NCBI GenBank assembly: GCA_045133615.1
Contig: JBGUUQ010000005.1
Location: 1 to 12,468, forward strand
DNA from: M3 sp045133615
GTDB taxonomy: Bacteria > Bacteroidota > Bacteroidia > Bacteroidales > Muribaculaceae
Direction: 5' to 3'
Length of the DNA stretch: 12,468 nucleotides
How positions within the stretch are numbered: position 1 is the first letter of the stretch; each line of letters starts with the position of its first letter. Positions 6,014 through 11,384 of the stretch are shown here, piece by piece. The notes beneath the pieces were generated by a model. That model was not told the origin of the DNA and ran no database searches. It worked only from the letters and a program-made list of their open reading frames with translations. The translations under genes and the position numbers were made by a program.

Positions 6014-6313
6014 TTATTCTCCTTTCGTCAGGTCTCTCATTTTGTCGATGGCGGCTTTGGCATCTTTCAGACCGCCTCCGTATTTTTGGATATACTTTCG
6101 GACAGCCGGGCCGATGCAGTTGCCACGGGCAAGTTCTTCGATGGAAACTTGGTCAGCGTAGAGAATTTCTTCAATAGAAACGGCGCTACTGTTGACCCAG
6201 TCGTTGTATTCCTGCGGATTTTTATCTGCAGGATATCCATGGGTGATGTGAAACGCCATTTTCATATCAGATTCAGTTACGATGCAGCCGGGATTGATTT
6301 TGAAGAAAATCAT
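6014..6313 (-). CDS. 99-aa protein with ribosomal L7/L12-like C-terminal segment
   Basis: The ATG at 6313 has AAAGGGTG nine bases upstream, after the preceding stop by 17 bases. The first 60 residues (MIFFKINPGCIVTESDMKMA onward) are unassigned. The last 35, from IGPAVRKYIQKYGGGLKDAK to DKMRDL, follow the pattern of the L7/L12 C-terminal fold, a helix with VRxY then GLKxAKxAxDK. Stand-alone L7/L12-like segments are frequent in phage and bacterial proteins that are not ribosomal, so a ribosome-related role is only one possibility. The likeness is in a short motif and should be read as moderate. Confidence 0.75.
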   Translation of the reverse strand: MIFFKINPGCIVTESDMKMAFHITHGYPADKNPQEYNDWVNSSAVSIEEILYADQVSIEELARGNCIGPAVRKYIQKYGGGLKDAKAAIDKMRDLTKGE

Positions 6314-6330
6314 GGTTGTATCACCCTTTC

Positions 6331-6810
6331 TCAGTTGACGTTGTGCCAGATTTCGACGGTAATGCCGTGGTTGACCAGAATGTTCATGATGCGATAGAAA
6401 ATGATATTCCATTCGCCCGAGGTCATGTCTTTGTAGCCCAACTTGTTGGGAATGCGGACCGTGTAGGTAGGGAAGGTCTGTTTGATGCTTTCCAGCGCAT
6501 CCATCAAAGCTCGTTCGTCAACCGCAGGTTCTGCGTTATTGTACATGACAAATGCGTTGACCAGCATGAAGCCATAGTCAGCAAACAGACAGATGTTCTG
6601 AACATCGCCAAGTTTGCCAATGCCGTTCTGCATGAGTTTGCATTTGGCCCGGTACAGACCACTAACATTGGTGTCGACCATGTCGGTCTGAATGTATTTA
6701 CCAATAACGCCGCTCAGGTTGCCAGTCTGGTTGACCGCATTGATGACCACAACGGGGCAGTTTTCATCTTCGTTTTTGACCATGACATGGCCCTTTTTGT
6801 GAAATAGCAT
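6331..6810 (-). CDS. Divergent macrodomain-like protein, paralog C
   Basis: The ATG at 6810 has AGGAG eight bases upstream. The 159 residues contain GHVMV (7-11), VVVINAVNQTG (20-30) with N24 and N27, NLSGVIGKYI (31-40), Y53 with C57, LGDV (67-70), LVNAFVMYN (83-91), ALMDALESI (101-109), VRIPNKLGYKDM (118-129), W134 and VEIW (152-155). The order matches a macrodomain from first strand to last. As in paralogs A and B, the C-terminal loop has lost its glycine run; it reads YKDMTSGEW, very near DDMSDEHW of paralog A. The shared M-S/T motif before W and the shared EIW ending show that A, B and C are paralogs. It is second in the operon, 19 bases after the 200-aa gene. Confidence 0.74.
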   Translation of the reverse strand: MLFHKKGHVMVKNEDENCPVVVINAVNQTGNLSGVIGKYIQTDMVDTNVSGLYRAKCKLMQNGIGKLGDVQNICLFADYGFMLVNAFVMYNNAEPAVDERALMDALESIKQTFPTYTVRIPNKLGYKDMTSGEWNIIFYRIMNILVNHGITVEIWHNVN

Positions 6811-6829
6811 TTGTTTGTCTCCTCTCTCA

Positions 6830-7432
6830 TTAGAGCATAATCAATGCATTTCCGTGCATTGGTTCGATGTGAGCTTTGAACCAGAGGTTGCCGTGGATTC
6901 GATTTTTGAAAATCCGGGTGGGACAATTGCCGGTTCCATCTTCGAGTGTAATGGCAACTTCTTCGGTTGTCGGATTTTTCCAGAAGTAAATCCATTTCTT
7001 TTTGCAGTTTTCCAGCTTTGCGATGGTGGAAAATCCTTGACTGTGCAGTTCGTCAGCACTGCAGCGACCGCATTTGCAGTCGATGCCGGTTGTGTTATCG
7101 TGACAGATATGCATGGCATATTGATAGATAACAGTATCTTCTCGGTATACGGCTACTTCTTCTACGGTGGGTTCTCCGTCAAACGGGTCATTGATGCACA
7201 GAGATGCTCGTTTGTAATTTTCGTTTTCCAGATAAATAACATCGTTGATATTATATCCGCGATGTTTCATCGCAGAAATGAAACCTGCACGAGCAGTGTT
7301 CCATGTGTCGTCCAGTACGCAGGTTGCGTCTGCATTTGTTTCTGCAATGCCGACCAGTTTGTTTCCGTGGTCGTTGGGTTCACCATAATGCTGGGCGAGC
7401 ATAATAGCGACCGCAGGTCGTGCCATATCCAT
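6830..7432 (-). CDS. Unknown 200-aa protein with Cys cluster, first gene of macrodomain operon
   Basis: The ATG at 7432 is chosen because GAGGGGG lies about eight bases upstream; an ATG at 7438 is only two bases from it, and one at 7456 lies before it. I recognise no family. Features seen: an alanine-rich helix at the start, then LVGIAETNADATCVLDDTW (27-45), a strand-rich middle (EEVAVYRED, 91-99), a tight cluster C110, C119, C121, C124 with H108 and H111 close by that could bind zinc, and a C-terminal beta region with repeated ENCKKKW and EVAITLED strands. It leads the operon containing three macrodomain paralogs and lies downstream of a terminator and a dyad-TCGGGT element. Confidence 0.72.
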   Translation of the reverse strand: MDMARPAVAIMLAQHYGEPNDHGNKLVGIAETNADATCVLDDTWNTARAGFISAMKHRGYNINDVIYLENENYKRASLCINDPFDGEPTVEEVAVYREDTVIYQYAMHICHDNTTGIDCKCGRCSADELHSQGFSTIAKLENCKKKWIYFWKNPTTEEVAITLEDGTGNCPTRIFKNRIHGNLWFKAHIEPMHGNALIML

Positions 7433-7455
7433 AAACATAACCCCCTCGTATGGCA

Positions 7456-7492
7456 TATATCTTAATGTACACCCGACAGCATATATGCCTGT
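7456..7492 (-). promoter_or_regulatory. Dyad-TCGGGT element before the macrodomain operon
   Basis: On the - strand ACAG-GCATATATGC-TGT (7492-7476) contains a 10-bp palindrome core and ends in TCGGGT (7476-7471). GATATA sits at 7461-7456, the same distance as in the other copies. A terminator T-run ends 15 bases upstream, and the operon start is about 24 bases downstream. Confidence 0.55.
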
Positions 7493-7506
7493 GTATTACG
7501 GATGAT

Positions 7507-7537
7507 AAAAACAACAGCCCGTCTTTCGACAGGCTGT
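7507..7537 (-). terminator. Terminator after the 85-aa gene
   Basis: A 10-bp stem with one G-U pair (7514-7523 with 7528-7537), a GAAA tetraloop on the - strand and a following TGTTTTTATC form an intrinsic terminator ten bases after the stop at 7547. Confidence 0.9.
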
Positions 7538-7546
7538 AGATTCAAT

Positions 7547-7804
7547 TCAGGTCAGGTTCTTGGCAAACTTGCCGTTGTGGGTGAGCCAGCCGATTTCCAG
7601 ATTGGTGTTCCAGATGGTGGTCTGAGCGTTGTTATGGATTTGCCACAGCCAACGCTTGTAGCGCGGGCAGTTCTTCTTGTCCCAGTAGTCCATCGCCGGA
7701 CCGCCGAAGAATCGGGCAATGTCGCGGATGCGGATTGCTTTGCGAACAATCTCCTTGCGACGAGCAATCTTCTCCTCTTTGTTCTCGATAACGATAGTTT
7801 CCAT
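7547..7804 (-). CDS. 85-aa basic protein, unknown
   Basis: The ATG at 7804 has AAGGGGG ten bases upstream. The product is basic and helical at its start (KEEKIARRKEIVRKAIRIRD), followed by an aromatic-rich half (MDYWDKKNCPRYKRWLWQI, then IWNTNLEIGWLTHN). The mix of a charged helix and a Trp/Tyr-rich stretch suggests a nucleic-acid-binding or scaffold role, but no family is recognised. It follows a structured dyad and a TATAAT-like site, and is closed by a terminator, so it may be a unit of its own or the second gene after the two-TM gene. Confidence 0.72.
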   Translation of the reverse strand: METIVIENKEEKIARRKEIVRKAIRIRDIARFFGGPAMDYWDKKNCPRYKRWLWQIHNNAQTTIWNTNLEIGWLTHNGKFAKNLT

Positions 7805-7849
7805 GAATGATGTCCCCCTTGGTCATATTTTTTCTCAAAATATACCTCG

Positions 7850-7925
7850 ACAGCGTGAACGCTGGCTGTGTGCAGGTCTATCCGCATTATAACCAGTTAT
7901 GTGGATATGCCCAGCCGGTTCACGC
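7850..7925 (-). promoter_or_regulatory. Structured dyad region with TATAAT before the 85-aa gene
   Basis: A 13-nt arm at 7853-7865 pairs with 7911-7925 apart from a two-base insertion. Inside are TATCC/GGATA (7879-7883 with 7903-7907) and the palindrome ATAAC-CA-GTTAT (7889-7900). A TATAAT hexamer reads on the - strand at 7891-7886. The left end carries CGCTG followed by TCGAGGTATA, a relative of the dyad-TCGGGT elements. It could be a structured leader, an operator, or an extruded DNA structure. The fold is seen in sequence; function is unknown. Confidence 0.5.
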
Positions 7926-7936
7926 AATGGGAGATA

Positions 7937-8230
7937 TCAACCGAGATTCAGTTTTTCGATGTATGACATGATGGTTGCACCGAACGCAGTGGATGTCAGG
8001 AAATAGGCAATGCCAATAGCAATAGCAAGAGTCTTGCCGATTTTTTTTACCAGCCAGAAGCAGAGCTTAATTACAGCCAACGCCAATGTAATATAAATTA
8101 CCAGAATCACGAAATCGTTTTGTGCAGCAATCCATGTGGCAATGGATTCGATAATCGGATTCGGGTTAAAATCTTGGATTGGCAGGTCCGTAATGGGCGG
8201 AAGGTTTTCCGTAATCGGATTTGTGTCCAT
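7937..8230 (-). CDS. 97-aa protein with two membrane segments
   Basis: The ATG at 8230 has a near-perfect AAAGGAGG site eight bases upstream. The protein has a Pro/Asn-rich, non-membrane N-terminus (1-35, repeated NPI), a first membrane segment about 41-62 (FVILVIYITLALAVIKLCFW), a short KKIGK turn (about 64-68) and a second segment about 69-90. The positive turn suggests that both ends are outside the cytoplasm and the turn is inside. Hairpin-type small membrane proteins occur among phage holins, but no lysin is next to it, and I do not call it a holin. It has an ordinary sigma-70-like promoter directly upstream and follows the traX unit. Confidence 0.8.
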   Translation of the reverse strand: MDTNPITENLPPITDLPIQDFNPNPIIESIATWIAAQNDFVILVIYITLALAVIKLCFWLVKKIGKTLAIAIGIAYFLTSTAFGATIMSYIEKLNLG

Positions 8231-8260
8231 GGTCCATCCTCCTTTCATATGATTGCATAT

Positions 8261-8289
8261 ATATTATCAAATATCGACTGATTTTTCAA
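8261..8289 (-). promoter_or_regulatory. Sigma-70-like promoter for the two-TM gene
   Basis: On the - strand TTGAAA (8289-8284), a 17-bp spacer and TAATAT (8266-8261) lie between the traX-side terminator and the gene at 8230. This is the best canonical promoter in the window. Confidence 0.7.
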
Positions 8290-8291
8290 TA

Positions 8292-8327
8292 GAAAAAAAG
8301 AAAGCCCGCCCGGGGAGTGGGCAGGCT
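8292..8327 (-). terminator. Terminator of the traX unit
   Basis: A 9-bp stem with one G-U pair (8303-8311 with 8319-8327), a 7-nt loop and a following TTTCTTTTTTTC on the - strand form an intrinsic terminator about 120 bases downstream of the traX stop. Confidence 0.88.
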
Positions 8328-8330
8328 ATC

Positions 8331-8440
8331 TTTTGAGGGATGGAGAGCAATCATGGCAATGTTGGGAGAGAGGGAGATAGACCGACAGCCGTTTCCGACT
8401 ATCTTATTCAATACTAAACCCGACGTTCCGGTAAGGAACG
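8331..8440 (-). ncRNA. Possible structured non-coding RNA or 3'-UTR after traX
   Basis: Between the traX stop (8450) and its terminator lie 120 bases without a credible gene. They contain a dyad-TCGGGT element (8403-8440; CGTTCC/GGAACG stem, then TCGGGT and AATAAG at the usual distance) and a 6-bp stem AGATAG/CTATCT (8375-8380 with 8399-8404) enclosing another GCTGTCGG word. If the element is a promoter, the product would be a short RNA ending at 8292. Otherwise this is a long structured 3'-UTR. Confidence 0.35.
8403..8440 (-). promoter_or_regulatory. Dyad-TCGGGT element downstream of traX
   Basis: On the - strand CGTTCC-TTACC-GGAACG (8440-8424) is followed at once by TCGGGT (8423-8418), with AATAAG at 8408-8403. 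The arms differ wholly from those of the copies at 4639 and 4416, yet pairing is kept. It is the only copy not followed by a protein gene. Confidence 0.5.
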
Positions 8441-8449
8441 ATGCAGATG

Positions 8450-9109
8450 TCAATATCCAGTCATCAAATGAACCAGATATAATAATAGCAAATGAATCGG
8501 GTAGAACAGATAAAACCCATATTGAATCGCTTTGCTTTTTGTTGTTTTTTGTCCGGTATATGTCATCAGTGGCATAACGGCCAGTAATGCAAAGCATTGA
8601 GGTGTGTTTAGACACGCGATTAAAGTTAAACCCAAAATCGTCCAAATCATGGTCGTATTGTGGGTTATATAGAATACCACAATCGTCAGGATTCCAATTA
8701 ACCCATAATCTACCTGTAATAGTTCTGAGAGTATCATAAATGCAACAATGATAATCGGGCGCATCGGCTTTGCCGATGTGTTGCACATGATAATCATGAT
8801 ATAACCCAAGAATAAAGTGACCATGACACTTTGGTGTTCCCATGTGAGTTGACCGTACATGGCAAGGTCGAACGGGATTTCAGCCAATAGTATACCAATG
8901 AATAATCTCAGACCGTATTTGGACTTGTTGGATGTGTGATATACACCTTCTACAAGTTGAAAACAGTATATTGGAAATGCGATTCGACCAATGGCTCGGA
9001 ATATGAAATAATCGGGGAAAAACATTGACCCGATATGGTCGATAAGCATTGTGATGCAAGCAATGAGCTTTAGCGTTTCTTGGCTGCAGCCCAGCTTTTT
9101 GGTTGTCAT
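8450..9109 (-). CDS. TraX-family membrane acyltransferase-like protein
   Basis: The ATG at 9109 has AGGTG six bases upstream; 27 further in-frame residues upstream overlap the promoter. The 219-residue protein opens with TLKLIACITMLIDHIGSMFF, the TraX hallmark (helix with an ML-x-DHIG motif), then FRAIGRIAFPIYCFQLVEG and about seven to eight hydrophobic segments. It ends YLFYPIHLLLLYLVH, the second conserved TraX motif (Y-x-FYP-x-HL). TraX of F plasmid N-acetylates pilin; bacterial and phage members are multi-pass membrane proteins likely to acylate surface or envelope substrates. Here there is no conjugation gene nearby. The gene is monocistronic with its own promoter, which suits an envelope-modifying or superinfection-excluding role, as inference. 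Length is near the family norm. Confidence 0.88.
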   Translation of the reverse strand: MTTKKLGCSQETLKLIACITMLIDHIGSMFFPDYFIFRAIGRIAFPIYCFQLVEGVYHTSNKSKYGLRLFIGILLAEIPFDLAMYGQLTWEHQSVMVTLFLGYIMIIMCNTSAKPMRPIIIVAFMILSELLQVDYGLIGILTIVVFYITHNTTMIWTILGLTLIACLNTPQCFALLAVMPLMTYTGQKTTKSKAIQYGFYLFYPIHLLLLYLVHLMTGY

Positions 9110-9146
9110 GGGCTTCACCTTGACTTTTCCGTATTTTTGTATGCTT

Positions 9147-9175
9147 ATTATAATACAAAATTCAACAAAAAGCAA
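9147..9175 (-). promoter_or_regulatory. Sigma-70-like promoter of traX
   Basis: On the - strand TTGCTT (9175-9170), a 17-bp T-rich spacer and a perfect TATAAT (9152-9147) precede the TraX start by about 38 bases. Confidence 0.65.
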
Positions 9176-9198
9176 GTGTTTTCTGCTCATAAATCAAG

Positions 9199-9228
9199 AA
9201 AAAAACGGCGTGCCCGGTGAGGACACGC
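9199..9228 (-). terminator. Terminator after the 65-aa gene
   Basis: An 8-bp stem with one G-U pair (9208-9215 with 9221-9228), a 5-nt loop and a following CGTTTTTTTC on the - strand separate the 65-aa gene (stop at 9235) from the traX promoter. Confidence 0.88.
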
Positions 9229-9234
9229 AGTTTA

Positions 9235-9432
9235 TTATTTTTTCGGGCCGTCGATTAGTTCGTCGATAAACAGATAGGCTTCGAAAAGTAGAGATGTTGT
9301 TTTCAAGCTGTCATGTAGGTTTTTTGTGACGATTATGTGTGAGTCATCATGGTTCATGACGATATAGTAACCCCGATATTCGATGCAATTGTGTGACGCT
9401 ATGCCGAATTGCTGGTGTAATTGAGCATTCAT
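9235..9432 (-). CDS. 65-aa protein, stand-alone YxGYxI domain
   Basis: The ATG at 9432 has AAAGGATG nine bases upstream. The product contains YRGYYIVMNHDD (19-30) followed by a strand, a turn and a helix ending AYLFIDELIDG. The same plan, YKNYRIYPNKDE then a strand, a DS turn and AAFAYIDN, occurs in the middle of the 191-aa protein just upstream, so this appears to be a single-domain relative. Small domains of this type, a Y-x-GY-x-I strand ending in an A-x-x-(F/Y/W)ID helix, are common in phage proteins of unknown role. It has its own promoter and terminator. Confidence 0.75.
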   Translation of the reverse strand: MNAQLHQQFGIASHNCIEYRGYYIVMNHDDSHIIVTKNLHDSLKTTSLLFEAYLFIDELIDGPKK

Positions 9433-9465
9433 ATAATCATCCTTTGTGTGTGAGAGTCTGATGTT

Positions 9466-9494
9466 ATTGTACAGGATGGTGTGAACGAATGCAA
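9466..9494 (-). promoter_or_regulatory. Sigma-70-like promoter of the 65-aa gene
   Basis: On the - strand TTGCAT (9494-9489), a 17-bp spacer and TACAAT (9471-9466) lie 34 bases upstream of the ATG at 9432, in a 124-base gap that holds no gene. Confidence 0.6.
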
Positions 9495-9556
9495 CCTTGA
9501 ATTTGTGCAATTTGTCAGTCTTTGCTGATTTATGGGGTTCTTGAGTTGTAAATAAT

Positions 9557-10126
9557 TTACAATCCGATGTCGATGATACCGTCGATGCAACCGTCTTCTT
9601 CGGTAATCCGGGGCGGAGCGCCCTTGACGGCTTTTCGTTTGCACAGGCCGTTGCTGTTGAAGGCGCAGTCACGGGTTTCACATTCGAATTCGTCGGATAC
9701 GGGCATGCTGTGCTTATTATCAGTCGGGTTGAATTCAAATGTCGGGATGACGGCCGGTTTGTTGTCGATATAGGCGAATGCGGCATCGCGGGAGTCGGCG
9801 ATGTAATCAGCGGCTCCGGTTCCGATGTGTGATTCGTGATATACCGCAAAGCATGTTTCGTCTTTGTTGGGATAAATTCGGTAGTTCTTATATCGGATGA
9901 AATCTGGCATGGGTGCGGGCGGCGGTACGATGCCTTTAGGCAGGATAACGCCCATGACTTGTTCCAGTCCGAGGTTGTCCAGAAACTGGTCAAATTCGGC
10001 CTGTGCGCGTTCCTGCAGGGCTTCCATGAAGTCAGTAATTGTTTTTGCTGTTTCCGCAGGAACTCTGTCAGAAACGAATGCGACGCCGAGCCAGTTGAAG
10101 TCAATGGGTGATTCGTAATCAGACAT
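9557..10126 (-). CDS. 189-aa protein with YxNYxI domain and Cys4 tail
   Basis: The ATG at 10126 has AGGAG nine bases upstream; a start three codons earlier overlaps the ribosome site. Residues 1-70 form a mostly helical region (DRVPAETAKTITDFMEALQE). Residues about 76-125 hold FIRYKNYRIYPNKDET, then AVYHESHIG, DSRDAAFAYIDN, the same domain as in the 65-aa neighbour. The end has C148, C153, C161 and a last Cys near residue 179 within ECETRDCAFN, GLCKRK and EEDGCIDG. This C-x4-C-x7-C...C arrangement is seen in small Cys4 modules of phage proteins and probably binds zinc. No catalytic motif is visible. Confidence 0.8.
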   Translation of the reverse strand: MSDYESPIDFNWLGVAFVSDRVPAETAKTITDFMEALQERAQAEFDQFLDNLGLEQVMGVILPKGIVPPPAPMPDFIRYKNYRIYPNKDETCFAVYHESHIGTGAADYIADSRDAAFAYIDNKPAVIPTFEFNPTDNKHSMPVSDEFECETRDCAFNSNGLCKRKAVKGAPPRITEEDGCIDGIIDIGL

Positions 10127-10160
10127 GGATATCAACTCCTAATGGTAGATTTGGGATTTA

Positions 10161-10188
10161 GCCGAAGCCGCCGTAGGCGGCTATCGGC
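10161..10188 (-). promoter_or_regulatory. GC-rich hairpin before the 189-aa gene
   Basis: On the - strand GCCGA-TA-GCCGCC pairs with GGCGGC-T-TCGGC around a 3-nt loop. It is followed by TAAATCCC, not a T-run, so it is not a normal terminator. It lies 35 bases upstream of the ATG at 10126 and 25 bases after the stop at 10213. It may be a leader hairpin or a distant relative of the dyad elements (TTCGGC in place of TCGGGT). Confidence 0.5.
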
Positions 10189-10212
10189 ATTGAGTTTACA
10201 GAGTTTGTTGGT

Positions 10213-10353
10213 TCATTCGGCGAGGTGAATGAAATCTGTGAAGGTCATTTCACCCTTGCCGATTGCGTTGATTGCCACGGCAAATGCAGAGTGGGCTTCG
10301 TGGTGAGGCCATTTTGCGGCAGCTAGACCATTGATGTTTTGGACATTTTGCAT
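10213..10353 (-). CDS. 46-aa small protein, start weakly supported
   Basis: The ATG at 10353 gives MQNVQNINGLAAAKWPHHEA followed by HSAFAVAINAIGKGEMTFTDF and a short end. The second half reads like a real helix-turn-helix-sized peptide. No ribosome site precedes the ATG; the sequence upstream is the T-tail of a terminator and ACCTAAAA. The frame extends upstream through that terminator to a GTG at 10425, also without a good site. It may be translated from readthrough or be leaderless. It lies between a terminator and the GC-rich hairpin. The frame is likely coding; the exact start is not settled. Confidence 0.5.
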   Translation of the reverse strand: MQNVQNINGLAAAKWPHHEAHSAFAVAINAIGKGEMTFTDFIHLAE

Positions 10354-10363
10354 TTTTAGGTAC

Positions 10364-10392
10364 GAAAAATCGGGGCGATTAGATTCGCCCCG
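10364..10392 (-). terminator. Terminator of the right-hand operon
   Basis: A perfect 8-bp stem (10371-10378 with 10385-10392) with a 6-nt loop and ATTTTT on the - strand. The stop codon of the Cys-rich 71-aa gene (10379) is inside the loop. Confidence 0.88.
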
Positions 10393-10594
10393 TTGTTGTG
10401 TTGGCGGTTTTGTTTTCGGTTTCACTTCGCGGAATGCCTTCGCTGCAGAAGCTGTGGTAGTTGATGCGGTTTTGATTTAGAATGCCGAGTTTGCATTTGA
10501 ATCCACCAAAACCGCCGTTGTGCAGGGTTTCTTTGAATTCGCAGTTGCGACAGTGACAGCCGCGACCTTGAGCAACATTGATGGCATCTTTCAT
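10379..10594 (-). CDS. 71-aa Cys-rich protein
   Basis: The ATG at 10594 has GGGAG about nine bases upstream and comes four bases after the stop of the DUF1848-like gene. The product has GCHCRNCEF (C13, C15, C18), then GGFGGFKC (C34) and SFCSEG (C50), followed by a polar tail with TENKTANTTT. A CxxC pair, a further Cys and a final FCS-x-G are typical of small metal-binding phage proteins. The GCHC word also occurs in the C-terminus of the DUF1848-like protein just upstream, perhaps by chance. Metal binding is likely; role unknown. Confidence 0.78.
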   Translation of the reverse strand: MKDAINVAQGRGCHCRNCEFKETLHNGGFGGFKCKLGILNQNRINYHSFCSEGIPRSETENKTANTTTGRI

Positions 10595-10598
10595 GGCA

Positions 10599-11384
10599 TC
10601 ATTCTCCCGGACGCTTCCAGAAGCAGTATACGCAGTTATGTGCGCAGGGCTGTCGGTTTTGATAGCCAAGCAGTTCGCGCTTGATGCTCAGACAGTGACA
10701 GCCTGACCGTTTCTGCGGATTCTCGTAGAGGTTCTGCTGACTGGCATAGTCGATACCCATGATGTCCAAATCGTGGAACGAGATGCATCCCATGGAGTGG
10801 ATGTTGGGGATGTCTGATGCTGCCAGCTTGTTTTCGGCGCAGGTTTCGAAGTGCATGGGATAGTAGTTTTTCAGAACAGCAGCGACGTTGGCAATCTGTT
10901 CAGCGTTCGGTCCGAAATTGTCGCCATAGATGGGTGTCCAGCCATTGGCCTTATAGCGGGCTTTTACATGTTTGTATTCGTCCACGATAGATACCCTGAT
11001 TCGGTCAATACACAGGTTCATTGACTTGAAATGGTCAAGAACAGACCTCAATCGGGTCAGACCGTTGGGTGTTGGGAAAATGGGGTCGATTCTCAGAACG
11101 CAGTGACTGGCAGGGAATCCGTTGTCAATCAGCTTCTTGAGCTGGTTGAGCTGATGCTTGTAATCAGGCACACCGGGTTCGATAGGCGTGCCACCCCAGC
11201 CGGTACAGGTGGCGTGGACGATAATCGGCTTAGTCTGGGCGAGAACATTTTTGATGAACTCGTCAGTGATGTTCTTGGTGATAAGTATGGCGCCGTCATA
11301 GCCGATAAGTCCCTCGGGGCGTGCCCATCGCATGTCCAGTGAGGCGTCACCGTGTTCGGTAATTCCAATTTTCATTTGTGTCAT
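10599..11384 (-). CDS. DUF1848-like protein with C-terminal CxxxCxxC motif
   Basis: The ATG at 11384 overlaps the preceding stop by four bases (ATGA) and has AGGA about nine bases upstream. The 261 residues carry the DUF1848 landmarks in order: HATCTGWGGTPIEPGVPD (58-74; family pattern T-x-TGYG-x-x-EP-x-VP), VLRIDPI (96-102; WRYDPI in most members), RVSIVDEYKHV (130-140; SF-x-D-x-Y-x-K), and GCHCLSIKRELLGY...CAHNCVYCFW (228-256; family GCxCxxSxDIGxYDTCxHGCxYCYA). C247-x3-C251-x2-C254 is a radical-SAM type iron-sulphur motif, although it lies at the C-terminus. The N-terminal segment differs from the family's usual SRRTDIPA start. The substrate is unknown for the whole family. Confidence 0.82.
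   Translation of the reverse strand: MTQMKIGITEHGDASLDMRWARPEGLIGYDGAILITKNITDEFIKNVLAQTKPIIVHATCTGWGGTPIEPGVPDYKHQLNQLKKLIDNGFPASHCVLRIDPIFPTPNGLTRLRSVLDHFKSMNLCIDRIRVSIVDEYKHVKARYKANGWTPIYGDNFGPNAEQIANVAAVLKNYYPMHFETCAENKLAASDIPNIHSMGCISFHDLDIMGIDYASQQNLYENPQKRSGCHCLSIKRELLGYQNRQPCAHNCVYCFWKRPGE

Noticed and set aside
5784..6161. + strand frame opposite the acidic 72-aa gene
   Set aside because: Both underlying - strand genes have strong ribosome sites and family patterns; this frame has neither.
7850..7925. tRNA-like length and acceptor-like arms (GCGTGAA...TTCACGC)
   Set aside because: No T-loop, no proper D or anticodon arm and no discriminator/CCA arrangement, so the tRNA reading fails.
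7937..8230. Holin
   Set aside because: Two membrane segments alone are not enough; no lysin or other lysis gene is next to it.
8286..8843. A 185-codon - strand frame overlapping traX
   Set aside because: It is in another frame within traX and then reads through its terminator; no ribosome site and no protein-like pattern.
9235..10104. A 289-codon frame on the - strand
   Set aside because: Its upstream two thirds are an out-of-frame reading of the 189-aa gene (Pro/Thr/Ser-rich). Only the last 65 codons, after an ATG with a ribosome site at 9432, are coding.
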